From NCBI RefSeq assembly GCF_049650445.1, contig NZ_JBASAD010000038.1:70020-134019 (forward strand): a stretch of 64,000 nt of DNA, written 5' to 3'. Of the stretch, positions 32,804 to 44,857 are shown piece by piece; position 1 is the stretch's first letter; each line of letters starts with the position of its first letter. The notes below the pieces were generated by a model, which was not told the origin of the DNA, made no database searches, and saw only the letters and a program-made list of their open reading frames with translations. This DNA comes from Castellaniella sp049650445. GTDB taxonomy: Bacteria; Pseudomonadota; Gammaproteobacteria; Burkholderiales; Burkholderiaceae_B. The translations under genes were made by a program, and so were the position numbers.

Positions 32804-33478
32804 ATGCCGAACATGCCGTCCCCGACCCAGCACGCCGCCGGCCAGCCGTCGGGCGCCGCACGCCGTACGCCCAGGAACCGGCGCCTGCCCGCTCACGAGC
32901 GCCGCGACCAGATCCTGGACGCGGCTTTGCATGAGTTCTCGGAACGGGGGTTCGGTGCGGCGCGGATGGACGATATCGCCGCCCGGGCCGGCCTGTCCAA
33001 GGGCGGCCTGTACGCGCATTTCGACAGCAAGAGTGCCGTGTTCCAGGCGCTGATGCGGCGCATGCTGCTGCCCAACCTGCTGTTCGACGTTCGCCCGCCC
33101 GCCCAGCCGTCCCTGGCTGCGCTGGTGGATGGTTTCCTGGAAAACGCCTACGCGCGATTGGAAGATGATCGCTTCATCCGCACGCTGCACTTGCTGATCG
33201 CAGAGGGGCCGCGGGTCCGGCAGGCCATCGAGGACTGGCGCGCGGACCATCTCCGGCTGCTTCATAGCCAGCAGGCCATGGTGCGGCGTGCGGTCGAGGG
33301 CGGCGCTTTGCGCGACAGCGCATTGACCGATATGGTGCAGCTCATCCATGCGCCCATTCTGCTGGCGGCCGTCCTGAGGATGCTGCAGAGCGACGAGCAC
33401 GTGCGCGACGTCATGCCCCGGCTGCGGGCGGCCCACCGCCGCCTGCTGCTGGAGCTGCTGACGCCCGATCCGGCCTGA
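32804..33478 (+). CDS. TetR-family regulator of the RbbA-like exporter operon (CecR/YbiH-like)
   Basis: The product is 224 residues from the ATG at 32804; the open frame begins further upstream but the sequence before it looks untranslated. After a 25-residue basic leader comes the TetR domain: ERRDQILDAALHEFSERGFGAARMDDIAARAGLSKGGLYAHFDSKSAVFQAL. The C-terminal ligand domain starts near residue 80. It is divergent from the exporter operon with a dyad between them. E. coli ybhGFSR is controlled in the same arrangement by the TetR protein CecR, so a repressor role is likely. Confidence 0.9.
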   Translation: MPNMPSPTQHAAGQPSGAARRTPRNRRLPAHERRDQILDAALHEFSERGFGAARMDDIAARAGLSKGGLYAHFDSKSAVFQALMRRMLLPNLLFDVRPPAQPSLAALVDGFLENAYARLEDDRFIRTLHLLIAEGPRVRQAIEDWRADHLRLLHSQQAMVRRAVEGGALRDSALTDMVQLIHAPILLAAVLRMLQSDEHVRDVMPRLRAAHRRLLLELLTPDPA

Positions 33479-33491
33479 GGCCGGTCGGCGC

Positions 33492-35858
<2,367 letters not shown>

Positions 35859-35972
35859 GAGTGTCGCAAAGTGCCGGTACAAGCGGCGCATTTTGCCACA
35901 CCCGGCCCGCCGGATTGGAATGCCTGGCGTATCATCCGGAGGTTGAACCGTCTCCACGCCGCGCCTCGCACC

Positions 35973-37964
35973 ATGTTTTCCAACGATCTTGCCGAAATCT
36001 TCGGCCCCGACGGCCCGCTGGCCCGCCAGTTGCCGGGCTACGTGCCGCGCGCGGCCCAGCTCGAACTGTCGGAGGCCATCCGCGACACCCTGGACAGCAG
36101 CGGCGTGCTGATCGCCGAGGCCGGCACGGGCACGGGCAAGACCTGGGCCTATCTGGCACCGGCCTTTCTGTCGGGCGGCAAGGTGCTGGTGTCCACCGGC
36201 ACCCGGACGCTGCAAGACCAATTGTTCCGTCGCGACATCCCGCGCCTGCGGGCCGCCCTGGCCCTGCCGGTAGATGTGGCGCTGCTCAAGGGACGTGGCA
36301 ATTATGTCTGCCACTACCACCTGGAGCGCCTGGAGCAGGATGAGCGCGGCCTGAAATCGCGTGACGAGATGCCCCAGTTGCGCGCCATCCGCCGCTTCAC
36401 CCGGGAAAGCGATAGCGGTGACCGTGCAGATCTGCCAGAGGTGCCGGAAACCGCCGACATCTGGAGCCGGGTGACTTCGACCCGGGAAAACTGCCTGGGC
36501 CAGGACTGCCCCTTCGTGCGCGATTGCTTTCTGCTGAAAGCGCGCCGTCACGCCCAGGACGCCGACGTGGTGGTGGTCAACCATGCCTTGTTCATGGCCG
36601 ATCTGGCGCTGCGGGAAGAAGGCATCACCGATCTGCTGCCGGAAACCCAGTTGGTGGTGTTCGACGAGGCGCATCAACTGCCCGATACCGCCACCCGTTT
36701 TCTGGGACAGAGCCTGTCGCTGCATCAGGTGCTGGACTGCGCTCGCCAGACCGAGGCGGCCGGGCTGGCCCATGCGCGCGAAACCGTTCGCTGGAGCGAA
36801 CTGTGCCAGGCGCTGGATGCAGCGGCGCGCGACCTGCGCCTGGTCAGCGCCCCGGTGGGGAAGCTGCCGGGTGGACGTGCGACCTTCGAGCAGATCCCCG
36901 AGGCCGAGGCCTTCGACCAGTCTCTGGACCGACTGGCGCAGGCCCTGGATGTGTTGACCGAATCCCTGGGCACCCAGGAAGAACGCCACCCGGACCTGGC
37001 GGCAGCGGCCCGCACGGCGCGCACCTTGCGTGCCCGGCTGTGGCAGTGGGCGCATCCCGGGCGCGGCGAAGCTGAACAGGAAGACGAAGCCGCCGTGCGC
37101 TGGATCGAGCACAGCACGCACTCCGTGCGTTTGCAGCGTGCGCCTTTGTCGGTGGCGCGGATCTTTTCCGGGTTCCGGCGGCCGGGGCAGTCCTGGGTGT
37201 TGGCCTCGGCCACGCTGTCGGTACGTGGCGATTTTCAGCACTTCCAGCGCCAGTTGGGACTGAGCAGCGCCGAAACGCGAAGCTGGGCCTCGCCCTTCGA
37301 TTATCCGGCGCAGGGCCTGCTGTACGTGCCCAAGACGCTGCCCTGGCCCAGCGACCCCGGCTTCACGGAGGCCTTTGCACAGGCCCTGCTGCCGCTGGTG
37401 GACGCCTGCTCGGGCGGGGTGCTGGTGCTGTGCACCACCTTGCGGGCGGTCGACCGCGTCGCCGACGTCCTGCTGCGCGGCATGCTGTCTTCGGACCGGC
37501 CGGTGATGCGCCAGGGCGAGGCCTCGCGCGGCGTGCTGCTGGACCGTTTTCGATCGGCCGGCAATGCCGTGCTGGTGGGCAGCACCAGCTTCTGGGAAGG
37601 CATCGACGTGCCGGGTGATGCGCTGACGCTGGTGGCGATCGACAAGCTGCCGTTCGCACCGCCCGACGATCCGGTGCTGGAAGCCCGCCTGAACGCCTGC
37701 CGGACCGAGGGGGGCAATCCCTTCATGGAATACCAGTTGCCGCAGGCGGCGTTGCTGCTCAAGCAGGGCGCGGGGCGCCTGATCCGGTCTGAAACCGATT
37801 GGGGGGTATTGATGGTGGGCGACGGCCGTCTGGTGGACAAGCCCTATGGGCGGCTGTTGTGGCAGGGCCTGCCGCCTTTTGCCCGCACCCGGGATGCCGG
37901 AGTGGCGCTGGAATTTTTGGCGAATCCGCCGGTCGTTGCAGCAGAAAAAACGGCCGAATATTAA
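35973..37964 (+). CDS. DinG/YoaA-like Fe-S cluster DNA helicase
   Basis: The product is 663 residues. It is an XPD-type superfamily 2 helicase. Walker A is IAEAGTGTGKTWAYL (about 47-60), motif Ia is STGTRTLQDQ, the DEAH box is VVFDEAHQLPD, and motif VI is QGAGRLIRSETDWG. The four cysteines that would hold a 4Fe-4S cluster lie between Walker A and DEAH: NYVCHYH, then NCLGQDCPFVRDC. Length and order match YoaA more than E. coli DinG. It probably unwinds damaged or R-loop DNA. The start at 35973 follows homologues (SNDLAEIFGPDGPLARQLPGY). The last codons overlap the predicted bamD terminator. Confidence 0.9.
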   Translation: MFSNDLAEIFGPDGPLARQLPGYVPRAAQLELSEAIRDTLDSSGVLIAEAGTGTGKTWAYLAPAFLSGGKVLVSTGTRTLQDQLFRRDIPRLRAALALPVDVALLKGRGNYVCHYHLERLEQDERGLKSRDEMPQLRAIRRFTRESDSGDRADLPEVPETADIWSRVTSTRENCLGQDCPFVRDCFLLKARRHAQDADVVVVNHALFMADLALREEGITDLLPETQLVVFDEAHQLPDTATRFLGQSLSLHQVLDCARQTEAAGLAHARETVRWSELCQALDAAARDLRLVSAPVGKLPGGRATFEQIPEAEAFDQSLDRLAQALDVLTESLGTQEERHPDLAAAARTARTLRARLWQWAHPGRGEAEQEDEAAVRWIEHSTHSVRLQRAPLSVARIFSGFRRPGQSWVLASATLSVRGDFQHFQRQLGLSSAETRSWASPFDYPAQGLLYVPKTLPWPSDPGFTEAFAQALLPLVDACSGGVLVLCTTLRAVDRVADVLLRGMLSSDRPVMRQGEASRGVLLDRFRSAGNAVLVGSTSFWEGIDVPGDALTLVAIDKLPFAPPDDPVLEARLNACRTEGGNPFMEYQLPQAALLLKQGAGRLIRSETDWGVLMVGDGRLVDKPYGRLLWQGLPPFARTRDAGVALEFLANPPVVAAEKTAEY

Positions 37965-37972
37965 TTCGACCG
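37945..37972 (-). terminator. Intrinsic terminator for bamD, inside the 3' end of the helicase gene
   Basis: On the minus strand a 9-bp stem (CGGTCGAAT / ATTCGGCCG, one G-T pair) with a TAAT loop is followed by six T. It begins 26 nt after the bamD stop codon. Its T tract and stem fall within the last codons and stop of the converging helicase gene. Confidence 0.75.
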
Positions 37973-37997
37973 TTCGACTGCTTCGTCCAAAGAACCC

Positions 37998-38837
37998 TCA
38001 GAACCAGTTGATCGGGTTCCAGTGGTTGACGGACTCGTCCAGCCCCTGCTTGTAGTACTTGCTGTCCGGGAAATTGTGGTCGAGCACGCGCTTGGCGTCG
38101 TCGCGCAGGTCCGGCAGGTTCAGCTTGTCGTAGCTGAGCATCATCAGGTACAGGGCCTTTTCAGCGACGGGTACGCCTTCGAAGTCGGTGACCACGGTCT
38201 GGGCGCGGTTGGCCGCCGCCACGTAGGCGCCGCGCTCGTAGTAGTACTGGGCGATGTGGACTTCGTTTTCGGCGATGGTGTTGACCAGCCAGGCGGCGCG
38301 TTTGCGGGCGTCCGGCGTGTAGCGGCTGTCAGGGTAGCGCTTGATCAGTTCGTTGAAGGCTTCGTAGGATTCGCGCAGGCCCTTGGGGTCGCGTTCGCTG
38401 GGGTCCTGGCGCGTGAAGCTCGACAGGACGGCGCTGGGCGGCGTGAAGGTGATCATGCCTTTCAGGTACAGCATGTAGTCCGTGCCGGGGTGGTTCGGAT
38501 ATTGCTGCATGAAGCGGTCGATCGCAGCCTTGGCCTGTTCGGGTTCCTCGTCCTTCCAGTTGACGTAGGCCTGATCGATCAGGGACTGCTGCGCATAAAT
38601 GCCGAAAGGATAGCGGGCCTCCAGGGCCTCCAGGTTCTTGCGGGCCTCGCTCCAGCTACCCGAACTGATGTCGGCACGGGCCTGGCTGTAGAGGCGTTCT
38701 GCGCTCCAGCCTGCGGTCGGATCGACGTTGCCTTTGGTCGAACTGCAGCCCGCCGCCAGGGCCATGCACAGGCAAGCCAGGATCAGCCGGAGGTGGGTTG
38801 ACAGGGCTTTGGGGAACACGAAAGCATGCGCGGGCAC
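37998..38837 (-). CDS. bamD: Outer-membrane assembly lipoprotein BamD
   Basis: The product is 279 residues. The lipoprotein signal LRLILACLCMALAAGCSST gives a lipid-modified Cys near residue 31. The mature part is a chain of TPR-like repeats: WSAERLYSQARADISSGSWSEARKNLEALEARYPFGIYAQQSLIDQAYVNWKD, then YPNHPGTDYMLYLKGM and YPDSRYTPDARKRAAWLVNTIAENEVHIAQYYYERGAY. These match BamD/ComL, which docks BamC and helps BamA insert beta-barrel proteins. It is divergent from rluD, the usual neighbour in many proteobacteria. A terminator follows at 37945-37972. Confidence 0.95.
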   Translation of the reverse strand: MPAHAFVFPKALSTHLRLILACLCMALAAGCSSTKGNVDPTAGWSAERLYSQARADISSGSWSEARKNLEALEARYPFGIYAQQSLIDQAYVNWKDEEPEQAKAAIDRFMQQYPNHPGTDYMLYLKGMITFTPPSAVLSSFTRQDPSERDPKGLRESYEAFNELIKRYPDSRYTPDARKRAAWLVNTIAENEVHIAQYYYERGAYVAAANRAQTVVTDFEGVPVAEKALYLMMLSYDKLNLPDLRDDAKRVLDHNFPDSKYYKQGLDESVNHWNPINWF

Positions 38838-38892
38838 GGAACGTCCTTGATCAAGGTGTTAGCATTGTCGGCAGATTATATGATTTGTCGCC

Positions 38893-39850
<958 letters not shown>

Positions 39851-39870
<20 letters not shown>

Positions 39871-40636
39871 GCCCGCCCCCGGTCTGCGGGGCGTGACCGG
39901 TGAACCCTGGACCGGGGTGCGCTATTTCTCGACCTGGCGCGTCGGCGGCGTCAGTCCGGCGCCTCGGGACAGTCTGAACCTGGGTACGCATGTCGGCGAC
40001 GACCCGGCGGCCGTGCGGGAAAACCGCGCGCGGCTGCGGCGCGCCCTGCCGGACGAGCCGCTCTGGCTGGAGCAGGTGCACGGCACGGCCGTGTTCGATG
40101 CGAATGCCGCGTCCACCCCGGGTTTCGACGTCGCCATCGTTCCGTGCGCCGACGCCGCCGTGACGGCTCAGCGCGGCCGGCCCTTGGCGATCATGACCGC
40201 CGATTGTCTGCCGGTGGTGCTGGCGGACGCAGCCGGCACCGTGCTGGGTGTCGCCCACGCGGGTTGGCGCGGGCTGGTGGCCGGGGTGCTGGAAAACACG
40301 CTGGACGCCCTGCGCCGCCGGGCGCCCCAGGCGCGCGGCTGGCGCGCCTGGATCGGCCCGGGCATCGGGCCGCAGGCCTTTCAGGTCGGCCCGGAAGTGA
40401 GGGCCGCTTTCCTGGACCAGGATGCCGGATCGGCAGATTTTTTTGTGCTTCAAACGGAGCATGACGAGCGTTGGCTGGCCGATTTGGCAGGCCTGGCGCG
40501 CGCCCGTCTGTTGCGGGCTGGTGTTGCCCGAGTCGAGTCCAGCGGTGAATGCACCTGGACGCAAGCGGATCGATATTTTTCTCATCGACGCGATCCGGGT
40601 TCGGGCCGGCAGGCGACCCTGGCGTATCTGGTGTGA
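39851..40636 (+). CDS. pgeF: Purine nucleoside phosphorylase / laccase-domain protein (YfiH/PgeF family)
   Basis: The product is 261 residues from the ATG at 39851 inside the end of rluD. Features are RYFSTWRVGGVSPAPRDSLNLGTHVGDD near the N-terminus, EQVHGTAVFDAN, TADCLPVVLADAAGTVLGVAHAGWRGLVAGVLENTL with the metal-binding Cys and His, and IGPGIGPQAFQVGPEV. Such proteins have been described as purine nucleoside phosphorylases/adenosine deaminases and in E. coli as peptidoglycan-editing factor. It is the last gene before the phaC promoter region. Confidence 0.9.
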
Positions 40637-40654
40637 CTCTGGGCGGCCGTCATT

Positions 40655-40668
40655 TTGATCTATATCAA
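40655..40668. promoter_or_regulatory. Consensus FNR/ANR box upstream of phaC
   Basis: TTGAT-CTAT-ATCAA matches the FNR/ANR consensus TTGAT-N4-ATCAA at every defined base. It lies 141 nt upstream of the phaC start, just after the pgeF stop. A GCCGGTACCGGC palindrome follows at 40681-40692. Oxygen-responsive control of polyhydroxyalkanoate synthesis is the likely meaning. Confidence 0.6.
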
Positions 40669-40809
40669 TATTTGATCGATGCCGGTACCGGCAGGGGGCT
40701 TGTTCAGGCTAGCGACTTACCCGAATTGACGCTATTTTCCAGAATGACAGAATAGACTAACGGTAGGTTCCGGACGATTTCGGGGTCTTGGCGGTACAAG
40801 GGATGGTGA

Positions 40810-42432
40810 ATGGCTGATCGGAACACAACACAAAAGCGTGCGGCGCCCGGGGTCGCTCCCGCTCAATTGGCAGCCATTCAGTCAGAATTCACTCAGGCAT
40901 GGCAGTCGCTGCTGGACCGGTTCCGACAGGGGGCGTTGACGCCGCCCACCGATCGCCGTTTCTCGTCGGACGCCTGGGCCGGCAATCCCCATGCGCTCTT
41001 CTCGGCGCACGCCTATCTCATCATGGCCGACGCATTGCAGCGTCTGGCGCAGGCCGCCGATCTGGAAGACACCGCCCGCGAACGCCTGAAATTTTCGGTC
41101 TTGCAATGGATAGAGGCCGCGTCGCCGTCCAACTTCCTGGCATCCAATCCTGACGCCTTGAAAGCCATGGCCGACAGCGGGGGTGAATCCCTGCAGCGGG
41201 GGCTGGCCAATCTGATGCGCGACCTGACGCGGGGCCGCATCACGCAGACCGACGAATCCGCCTTCGCGCCAGGCGAAAACCTGGCCATGACCCCGGGGAC
41301 GGTGATCTACGAAAATCCCCTGATCCAGCTCATCCAGTACCGGCCTCAGACGGCGAAAGTCCGCCAGCGGCCCTTGCTGATGGTGCCGCCCTGCATCAAC
41401 AAGTACTACATTCTGGATCTGCAGCCGGCCAATTCTCTGGTGCAGCATGCCGTGCAAGCCGGCTTCGAGGTCTTCATGGTGTCCTGGCGCAATCCGCTGC
41501 ACGGAGACCAGGACGGCATCGAACTCAAGACCTGGGACGACTACGTCGAGGACGGCGTGCTGCAGGCCATCCAGGTCGTGCGCGACGTGACCCGCCAGTC
41601 GCAGATCAATGCCCTGGGCTTCTGCGTCGGCGGCACGTTGCTGTCCACTGCGCTGGCCGTGGCGCGCGCCCGGGGCGAAGACCCGGTGGCGGCGCTGACC
41701 TTGCTGACCACGTTCCTGGATTTCCGCGAGACCGGCATCCTCGACGTCTTTGTCGACGAGCAACATGCCCGCGTGCGTGAACAGCAACTGGGCGAGGGCG
41801 GCCTGCTGACGGCGGGTGAGCTGTCCACCACCTTCTCGTTCCTGCGGCCCTCGGAACTGGTCTGGAACTACGTGGGTTCCAACTATCTGATGGGCGAATC
41901 GCCGCGCGCTTTCGATCTGCTGTCCTGGAACGCCGATGGCACCAATCTGCCGGGACCGTTCTTCACCTGGTATTTCCGCAACACCTACCTGGAAAATCGC
42001 CTGGAAACCGGTCAGTTGCGCGTCTGCGGCGAACGGGTCGATTTGCGTGCCCTGGACATGCCGGCCTATCTGTACGCTTCGCGCGAAGACCACATCGTGC
42101 CCTGGACCTCGGCTTACGCTTCGACTCGCTTGCTCAGCGGACCGCTGCGCTTCGTGCTGGGTGAATCCGGTCACATCGCCGGGGTGGTCAATCCGCCCGA
42201 ACGCGGCAAGCGGGGGTATTGGTCCCGGAATCAGGGCGCCACGCCGCCGGGCAATCCCGAGGCCTGGCTCGAGCAGGCGGACCATGCCAAGGGCAGTTGG
42301 TGGCCCGATTGGCTGGACTGGCTGGCCGGACATTCCGGGGTCTGGCGGGCAGCCCGCCGTACCCTGGGCAATCGCAAATACCCAGCCATAGAGCCCGCAC
42401 CCGGGCGCTATGTCAAGGTCAAAGCAGTCTGA
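40810..42432 (+). CDS. phaC: Class I poly(3-hydroxyalkanoate) synthase
   Basis: The product is 540 residues, a little shorter than the 589-residue Cupriavidus enzyme because of a short N-terminus. The lipase-box-like motif GFCVGG places the catalytic Cys near residue 272. The Asp is in ASREDHIVPW and the His in GESGHIAGVVNPP. PPCINKYYILDLQPANSLVQHAVQAGFEVFMVSWRNP is highly typical of class I PhaC. It polymerises 3-hydroxyacyl-CoA into storage granules. phaB and phaR follow. No phaA thiolase gene is in the window, so that activity must come from elsewhere. Confidence 0.95.
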   Translation: MADRNTTQKRAAPGVAPAQLAAIQSEFTQAWQSLLDRFRQGALTPPTDRRFSSDAWAGNPHALFSAHAYLIMADALQRLAQAADLEDTARERLKFSVLQWIEAASPSNFLASNPDALKAMADSGGESLQRGLANLMRDLTRGRITQTDESAFAPGENLAMTPGTVIYENPLIQLIQYRPQTAKVRQRPLLMVPPCINKYYILDLQPANSLVQHAVQAGFEVFMVSWRNPLHGDQDGIELKTWDDYVEDGVLQAIQVVRDVTRQSQINALGFCVGGTLLSTALAVARARGEDPVAALTLLTTFLDFRETGILDVFVDEQHARVREQQLGEGGLLTAGELSTTFSFLRPSELVWNYVGSNYLMGESPRAFDLLSWNADGTNLPGPFFTWYFRNTYLENRLETGQLRVCGERVDLRALDMPAYLYASREDHIVPWTSAYASTRLLSGPLRFVLGESGHIAGVVNPPERGKRGYWSRNQGATPPGNPEAWLEQADHAKGSWWPDWLDWLAGHSGVWRAARRTLGNRKYPAIEPAPGRYVKVKAV

Positions 42433-42467
42433 ATTCAAGTCGAGAGCAATTCAAACAGGAGAACATC

Positions 42468-43205
42468 ATGAGCGGCAAACTGGCTTACGTGACGGGGGGT
42501 ATGGGCGGCATCGGAACATCGATCTGCCAGCGTCTCGCAAAAGAAGGCTTCACGGTGGTGGCCGGTTGCGGACCCAGCCGGGATCATGCCAAGTGGCTGG
42601 CCGAGCAGGCTGCGCTGGGCTACAAGTTCAACGCTTCGGTCGGCAACGTGTCCGACTGGGATTCCACGGTCGAGGCCTTCGTCAAGATCAAGGAACAATT
42701 CGGTCCGGTCGACGTGCTGGTGAACAACGCCGGCATCACCCGCGACGGCCTCTTTCGCAAGATGAACCAGGAAGACTGGCGCGCCGTCATCGACACCAAC
42801 CTGAACAGCCTGTTCAACGTGACCAAGCAGGTCATCGATGACATGGTGGATCGCCAGTGGGGGCGGATCATCAACATCAGTTCGGTCAACGGCCAGAAGG
42901 GCCAGTTCGGCCAGACCAACTACTCCACCGCCAAGGCAGGCATCCATGGCTTCACCATGGCGCTGGCCCAGGAGGTCGCCAGCAAGGGCGTCACCGTCAA
43001 CACCATTTCCCCAGGCTACATCGGCACTGACATGGTCCGGGCCATCCGCCCCGACGTGCTGGAAAAGATCGTCGCCACCATCCCGGTCAAGCGTCTGGGT
43101 ACGCCGGAAGAAATCGGCTCCATTGTTGCCTGGCTGGCATCCGATGATTCAGGCTTTGCCACCGGGGCGGACTTCTCCCTGAATGGCGGCCTGCATATGG
43201 GCTGA
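42468..43205 (+). CDS. phaB: Acetoacetyl-CoA reductase
   Basis: Short-chain dehydrogenase of 245 residues. The NADP-binding motif TGGMGGIGTSI is at the N-terminus; then NNAGITRDG, the catalytic Ser in NISSVNGQKGQFGQ, the Tyr-x-x-x-Lys in YSTAKAG, and SPGYIGTDMV. It reduces acetoacetyl-CoA to (R)-3-hydroxybutyryl-CoA for PhaC. AGGAG precedes the ATG by eight nt. It lies 35 nt after phaC and 2 nt before phaR, so it is part of the same operon. Confidence 0.95.
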   Translation: MSGKLAYVTGGMGGIGTSICQRLAKEGFTVVAGCGPSRDHAKWLAEQAALGYKFNASVGNVSDWDSTVEAFVKIKEQFGPVDVLVNNAGITRDGLFRKMNQEDWRAVIDTNLNSLFNVTKQVIDDMVDRQWGRIINISSVNGQKGQFGQTNYSTAKAGIHGFTMALAQEVASKGVTVNTISPGYIGTDMVRAIRPDVLEKIVATIPVKRLGTPEEIGSIVAWLASDDSGFATGADFSLNGGLHMG

Positions 43206-43207
43206 TC

Positions 43208-43780
43208 ATGGCACGGAACACGACTCCCCCTCAGGCGGAACGGCTGATCAAGAAATACCCGAACCGCCGTCTGTACGATACGCAGTCCAGTGCCTACATC
43301 ACGCTGGCCGACATCAAGCAGCTCGTCCTGGACAGTACGGTGTTCAAGGTCGTCGACGCCAAGACCGGCGACGACCTCACCCGCAGCATCCTGCTCCAGA
43401 TCATTCTGGAAGAGGAATCCGGCGGCGTACCCATGTTTTCCGCCGAGGCGCTGGCGCAGATCATCCGTTTCTACGGCCACGCCATGCAGGGCGTGATGGG
43501 CACGTTCCTGGAAAAGAACATCCAGGTGCTGATGGACATCCAGGACCGGATGACCGAACAGTCCCAGGGCCTGTATCAGCAGCATTTCGGCCCCGAGGCC
43601 TGGGCCCAGTTGATGAACATGCAGACGCCGGCCCTGCAGAACATGATGAATAACTACATCGAGCAAAGCCGCAGTCTGTTCGTCCAGATGCAGGACCAGA
43701 TGCAGGACCAGACGCGCTCCATGTTCTCCGCCTTTCCTTTCCCCGGGCAGCCACCCGAGGGTGGAAAAAAGAAAAAGTGA
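43208..43780 (+). CDS. phaR: PHA synthesis regulator PhaR
   Basis: The product is 190 residues. The PHB/PHA accumulation regulator DNA-binding domain is at about 12-75 (LIKKYPNRRLYDTQSSAYITLADIKQLVL), followed by the accumulation domain with IILEEESGGVPMFSAEALAQIIRFYGHAMQG. The end is Gln/Met-rich (about 150-175) and the C-terminus lysine-rich. PhaR represses phasin genes and its own gene, and is released when it binds nascent PHA granules. It starts 2 nt after phaB, making a phaCBR operon. Confidence 0.93.
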   Translation: MARNTTPPQAERLIKKYPNRRLYDTQSSAYITLADIKQLVLDSTVFKVVDAKTGDDLTRSILLQIILEEESGGVPMFSAEALAQIIRFYGHAMQGVMGTFLEKNIQVLMDIQDRMTEQSQGLYQQHFGPEAWAQLMNMQTPALQNMMNNYIEQSRSLFVQMQDQMQDQTRSMFSAFPFPGQPPEGGKKKK

Positions 43781-43881
43781 TCGCAGGCCGGGTGCAACGC
43801 CCGGCCGCATCCCGATCTCCGAACCGATCTCGAATTTTCTTGATCCACCTTCATGGCTGGACGGTTTCCTGGTGCTATATT

Positions 43882-43900
43882 AACGAGAATCATTCTTCTT
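43882..43900. promoter_or_regulatory. Fur box in front of the ferrous iron uptake genes
   Basis: AACGAGAATCATTCTTCTT has the GAATCATTC core of a Fur box (consensus GATAATGATAATCATTATC) and lies 20 nt upstream of the first start codon, over the expected promoter. Iron repression of the following operon is the natural reading. Confidence 0.75.
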
Positions 43901-43919
43901 ACTAACACGGAGATCATTC

Positions 43920-44456
43920 ATGGTGAGCAAGTTATTCGTCGCACTGGCCGGCATCGGCCTGGCCACTTCCGCTCTGGCGGCCGAATATCCCATCGGCAAA
44001 CCGAGCGAGATCCATGGATTGGAAGTGGCGGCGGTCTACTTGCAGCCGGTCGAAATGGAACCGGACGGCATGATGCGCGCAGCGAAGGACTCCGACATCC
44101 ACCTGGAAGCCGACATTCACGCCACGGCAGACAACAAGAACGGTCTGCCCGAAGGCGCCTGGGCACCGTACCTGAACATCCAGTACGTGTTGCAGAAGCA
44201 GGGCAGCGACAAGGTCCTGAAGGGTGACCTGATGCCCATGGTGGCCAACGACGGTCCGCACTACGGCGACAACGTCAAGCTCGAAGGCCCGGGCAAATAC
44301 AATCTGACCTTCATCGTTGGTTCGCCCGAAACCGCGCACAACAACCATTTCGGTCGCCACGTCGACAAGGAAACCGGTGTCGCGCCGTGGTTCAAGCCCT
44401 TCGAGGTCAAGTACGAGTTCGTCTATGCCGGCACCGGCAAGAAGGGCGGCTACTGA
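43920..44456 (+). CDS. ftrA: Periplasmic P19-type iron-binding protein FtrA
   Basis: The product is 178 residues with a signal peptide (VSKLFVALAGIGLATSALA, cleavage after ALA). The mature domain starts AEYPIGKPSEIHGLEVAAVYLQPVEMEP and contains HLEADIHATADNKNGLPEGAWAPYLNIQYVL and PHYGDNVKLEGPGKYNLTFIVGSPE. These are the hallmarks of the P19/Tp34 family, which binds Cu and Fe with conserved His/Met/Glu. In Bordetella the homologue FtrA delivers ferrous iron to the FtrC permease. GGAG lies eight nt before the ATG. First gene of a Fur-boxed operon. Confidence 0.9.
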   Translation: MVSKLFVALAGIGLATSALAAEYPIGKPSEIHGLEVAAVYLQPVEMEPDGMMRAAKDSDIHLEADIHATADNKNGLPEGAWAPYLNIQYVLQKQGSDKVLKGDLMPMVANDGPHYGDNVKLEGPGKYNLTFIVGSPETAHNNHFGRHVDKETGVAPWFKPFEVKYEFVYAGTGKKGGY

Positions 44457-44470
44457 TCCAGGGGGGCGTC

Positions 44471-44842
44471 ATGACACGGATACACATGGCTGGCCTGCGC
44501 GCCTGGATGGCGCTGGCGGCGCTGATCTGCGCGGGCTGGCTGGCGCCGCTCCAGGCGGCGCGGGCCGACGAGATGCCGGTCTACACGCTGACCTTCAAGG
44601 CGGATGGCACTTTCGAGCCGACCCGTCTGGAGGTGTCGGCGGGCCGCTTCAAGATCATCCTGGTCAACGAAAGCACCGAGGCCGTCGAGTTCGAGAGCCT
44701 GCCGCTGCGCAAGGAAAAAGTCCTGGGACCGGGGGTGACTTCGTTCGTGGTGCTGTCCCTGTCGCGGCCTGGCGAATATCCCTTCTTCGATGATTTTCAT
44801 CCCCAGGTGAAGGGCACCCTGGTGGTGCTGCCCAAGCCCTGA
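44471..44842 (+). CDS. ftrB: Periplasmic cupredoxin-like protein FtrB
   Basis: The product is 123 residues with a signal peptide (AWMALAALICAGWLAPLQAARA). The mature part has a cupredoxin_1 fold: YTLTFKADGTFEPTRLEVSAGRFKIILVNESTEAVEFESLPLRKEKVLGPG, then LSRPGEYPFFDDFHPQVKGTLVV. The classical copper ligands are not all evident (no Cys-His-Met set at the C-terminal loop), so it may be a redox-silent or unusual cupredoxin. It lies 14 nt after ftrA and 15 nt before ftrC. In Bordetella FtrB is thought to oxidise Fe(II) during uptake. Confidence 0.85.
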   Translation: MTRIHMAGLRAWMALAALICAGWLAPLQAARADEMPVYTLTFKADGTFEPTRLEVSAGRFKIILVNESTEAVEFESLPLRKEKVLGPGVTSFVVLSLSRPGEYPFFDDFHPQVKGTLVVLPKP

Positions 44843-44857
44843 TACCCGTACTCCATC

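Noticed and set aside
35859..37241. N-terminal extension of Tex to 1249 residues
   Set aside because: It is antisense to the helicase gene; the Tex family starts at the MTSPDSQ region.
38846..38860. TTGATCAAGG near the bamD-rluD spacer as an FNR site
   Set aside because: Only one half of the consensus is present.
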